Shown here: positions 63,801 through 64,000 of the stretch, one piece after another
Numbering within the stretch: the first letter of the stretch is position 1
Layout of the letters: every line of letters begins with the position of its first letter
DNA from: Isoperla grammatica
Lineage: Eukaryota; Arthropoda; Insecta; Plecoptera; Perlodidae
DNA: 64,000 nucleotides
Direction of reading: 5' to 3'
NCBI GenBank assembly: GCA_945910005.1
Contig: OX246739.1
Location: 2,944,001 to 3,008,000 of the forward strand
The notes under the pieces: model-generated
What the model saw: the letters and a program-made list of their open reading frames with translations, nothing else
The model's database searches: none
What the model was told of the DNA's origin: nothing
Made by a program: the position numbers and the translations under genes

Positions 63801-64000
63801 TTTTATTTCTGTGTGTACAAAAGCCCAGGAGATAGTTAGCATTCTGTGTTATGTTTGCGATTTACATATCTATACAGAGAGTCGATACAGGCGCTCGAAG
63901 CGACTTCATTCTCAATCGTTCAAACCCCGCTACTTTATGTTATTTGCCCAACTTTGTGAAAACTCACTTATTCTTATTTAATAAAATTCTATCCTACTAC
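57867..64000. other. No gene recognised
   Basis: AT-rich with patches of higher GC (59600-60200). Runs of C (59246-59259) and G (62851-62866). The 97-codon minus frame 59888-59595 overlaps a 77-codon plus frame and has no known domain. A tRNA-like A box (CCCGAGCGGTTAAGG, about 62630) lacks a B box. Confidence 0.45.

Noticed and set aside
45046..64000. Upstream TMTC exon encoding HPIHTEAV
   Set aside because: Searched by eye for the reverse-complement pattern and did not find it; it probably lies beyond the window.

Overview
This is eukaryotic, animal genomic DNA: AT-rich and gene-poor, with short exons separated by long introns and many transposon remnants and tandem repeats. I see no bacterial operons, ribosome-binding sites or CRISPR arrays. 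The 3' ends of non-LTR retrotransposons, tRNA-derived SINEs with a shared 'TTTCCTCAGTCA ... GCTGGG' core, and the style of the one protein-coding gene suggest an arthropod. A large-genome insect is most likely, possibly polyneopteran (stick insect, cockroach or orthopteran type). The species cannot be fixed from this window.

One protein-coding gene is firmly supported. Five internal exons of a TMTC-family gene (transmembrane and TPR-repeat protein O-mannosyltransferase, TMTC1/TMTC2 type) lie on the minus strand at 45045-44972, 42176-42033, 40795-40723, 34872-34769 and 7972-7783. All have AG/GT splice sites, their phases join perfectly, and together they give 585 nt (195 codons) of open frame. 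They cover the luminal GRAD motif region, the KETG segment and the DUF1736 core with QDNPA and DW motifs. The first exons (above 45045) and the C-terminal TPR exons (below 7783) are not visible here. Nearly the whole window is therefore probably intronic sequence of this gene: introns of 2.8, 1.2, 5.9 and 26.8 kb, plus unfinished introns on both sides.

The introns carry recognisable repeats. From low to high coordinate: a foldback element (3668-3912); a SINE; a six-copy tandem array (7938-8650) built from the splice acceptor and first 35 nt of the DUF1736 exon; a 5'-truncated LINE (8872-9553, minus); a MITE family with two copies (12713-12853 and 30552-30695); a worn 65-70 bp array (19620-19885); a nested inverted-repeat/SINE/hAT-MITE composite (21369-22653); a small MITE (26574-26708); a 55-bp minisatellite with a 165-bp higher-order period that is open in all three plus frames (28838-29970); SINEs at 34904 and 51068; a second LINE 3' end (35747-36426); a 1-kb TIR transposon with a TCAGA target duplication (53984-54977); and a 15-copy 72-bp satellite (56787-57866).

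The most unusual item is the acceptor-containing array directly upstream of the 7783-7972 exon. It places three near-perfect decoy 3' splice sites, plus older decayed ones, immediately before the true one. Each near-perfect decoy would add 12 codons and then a stop.
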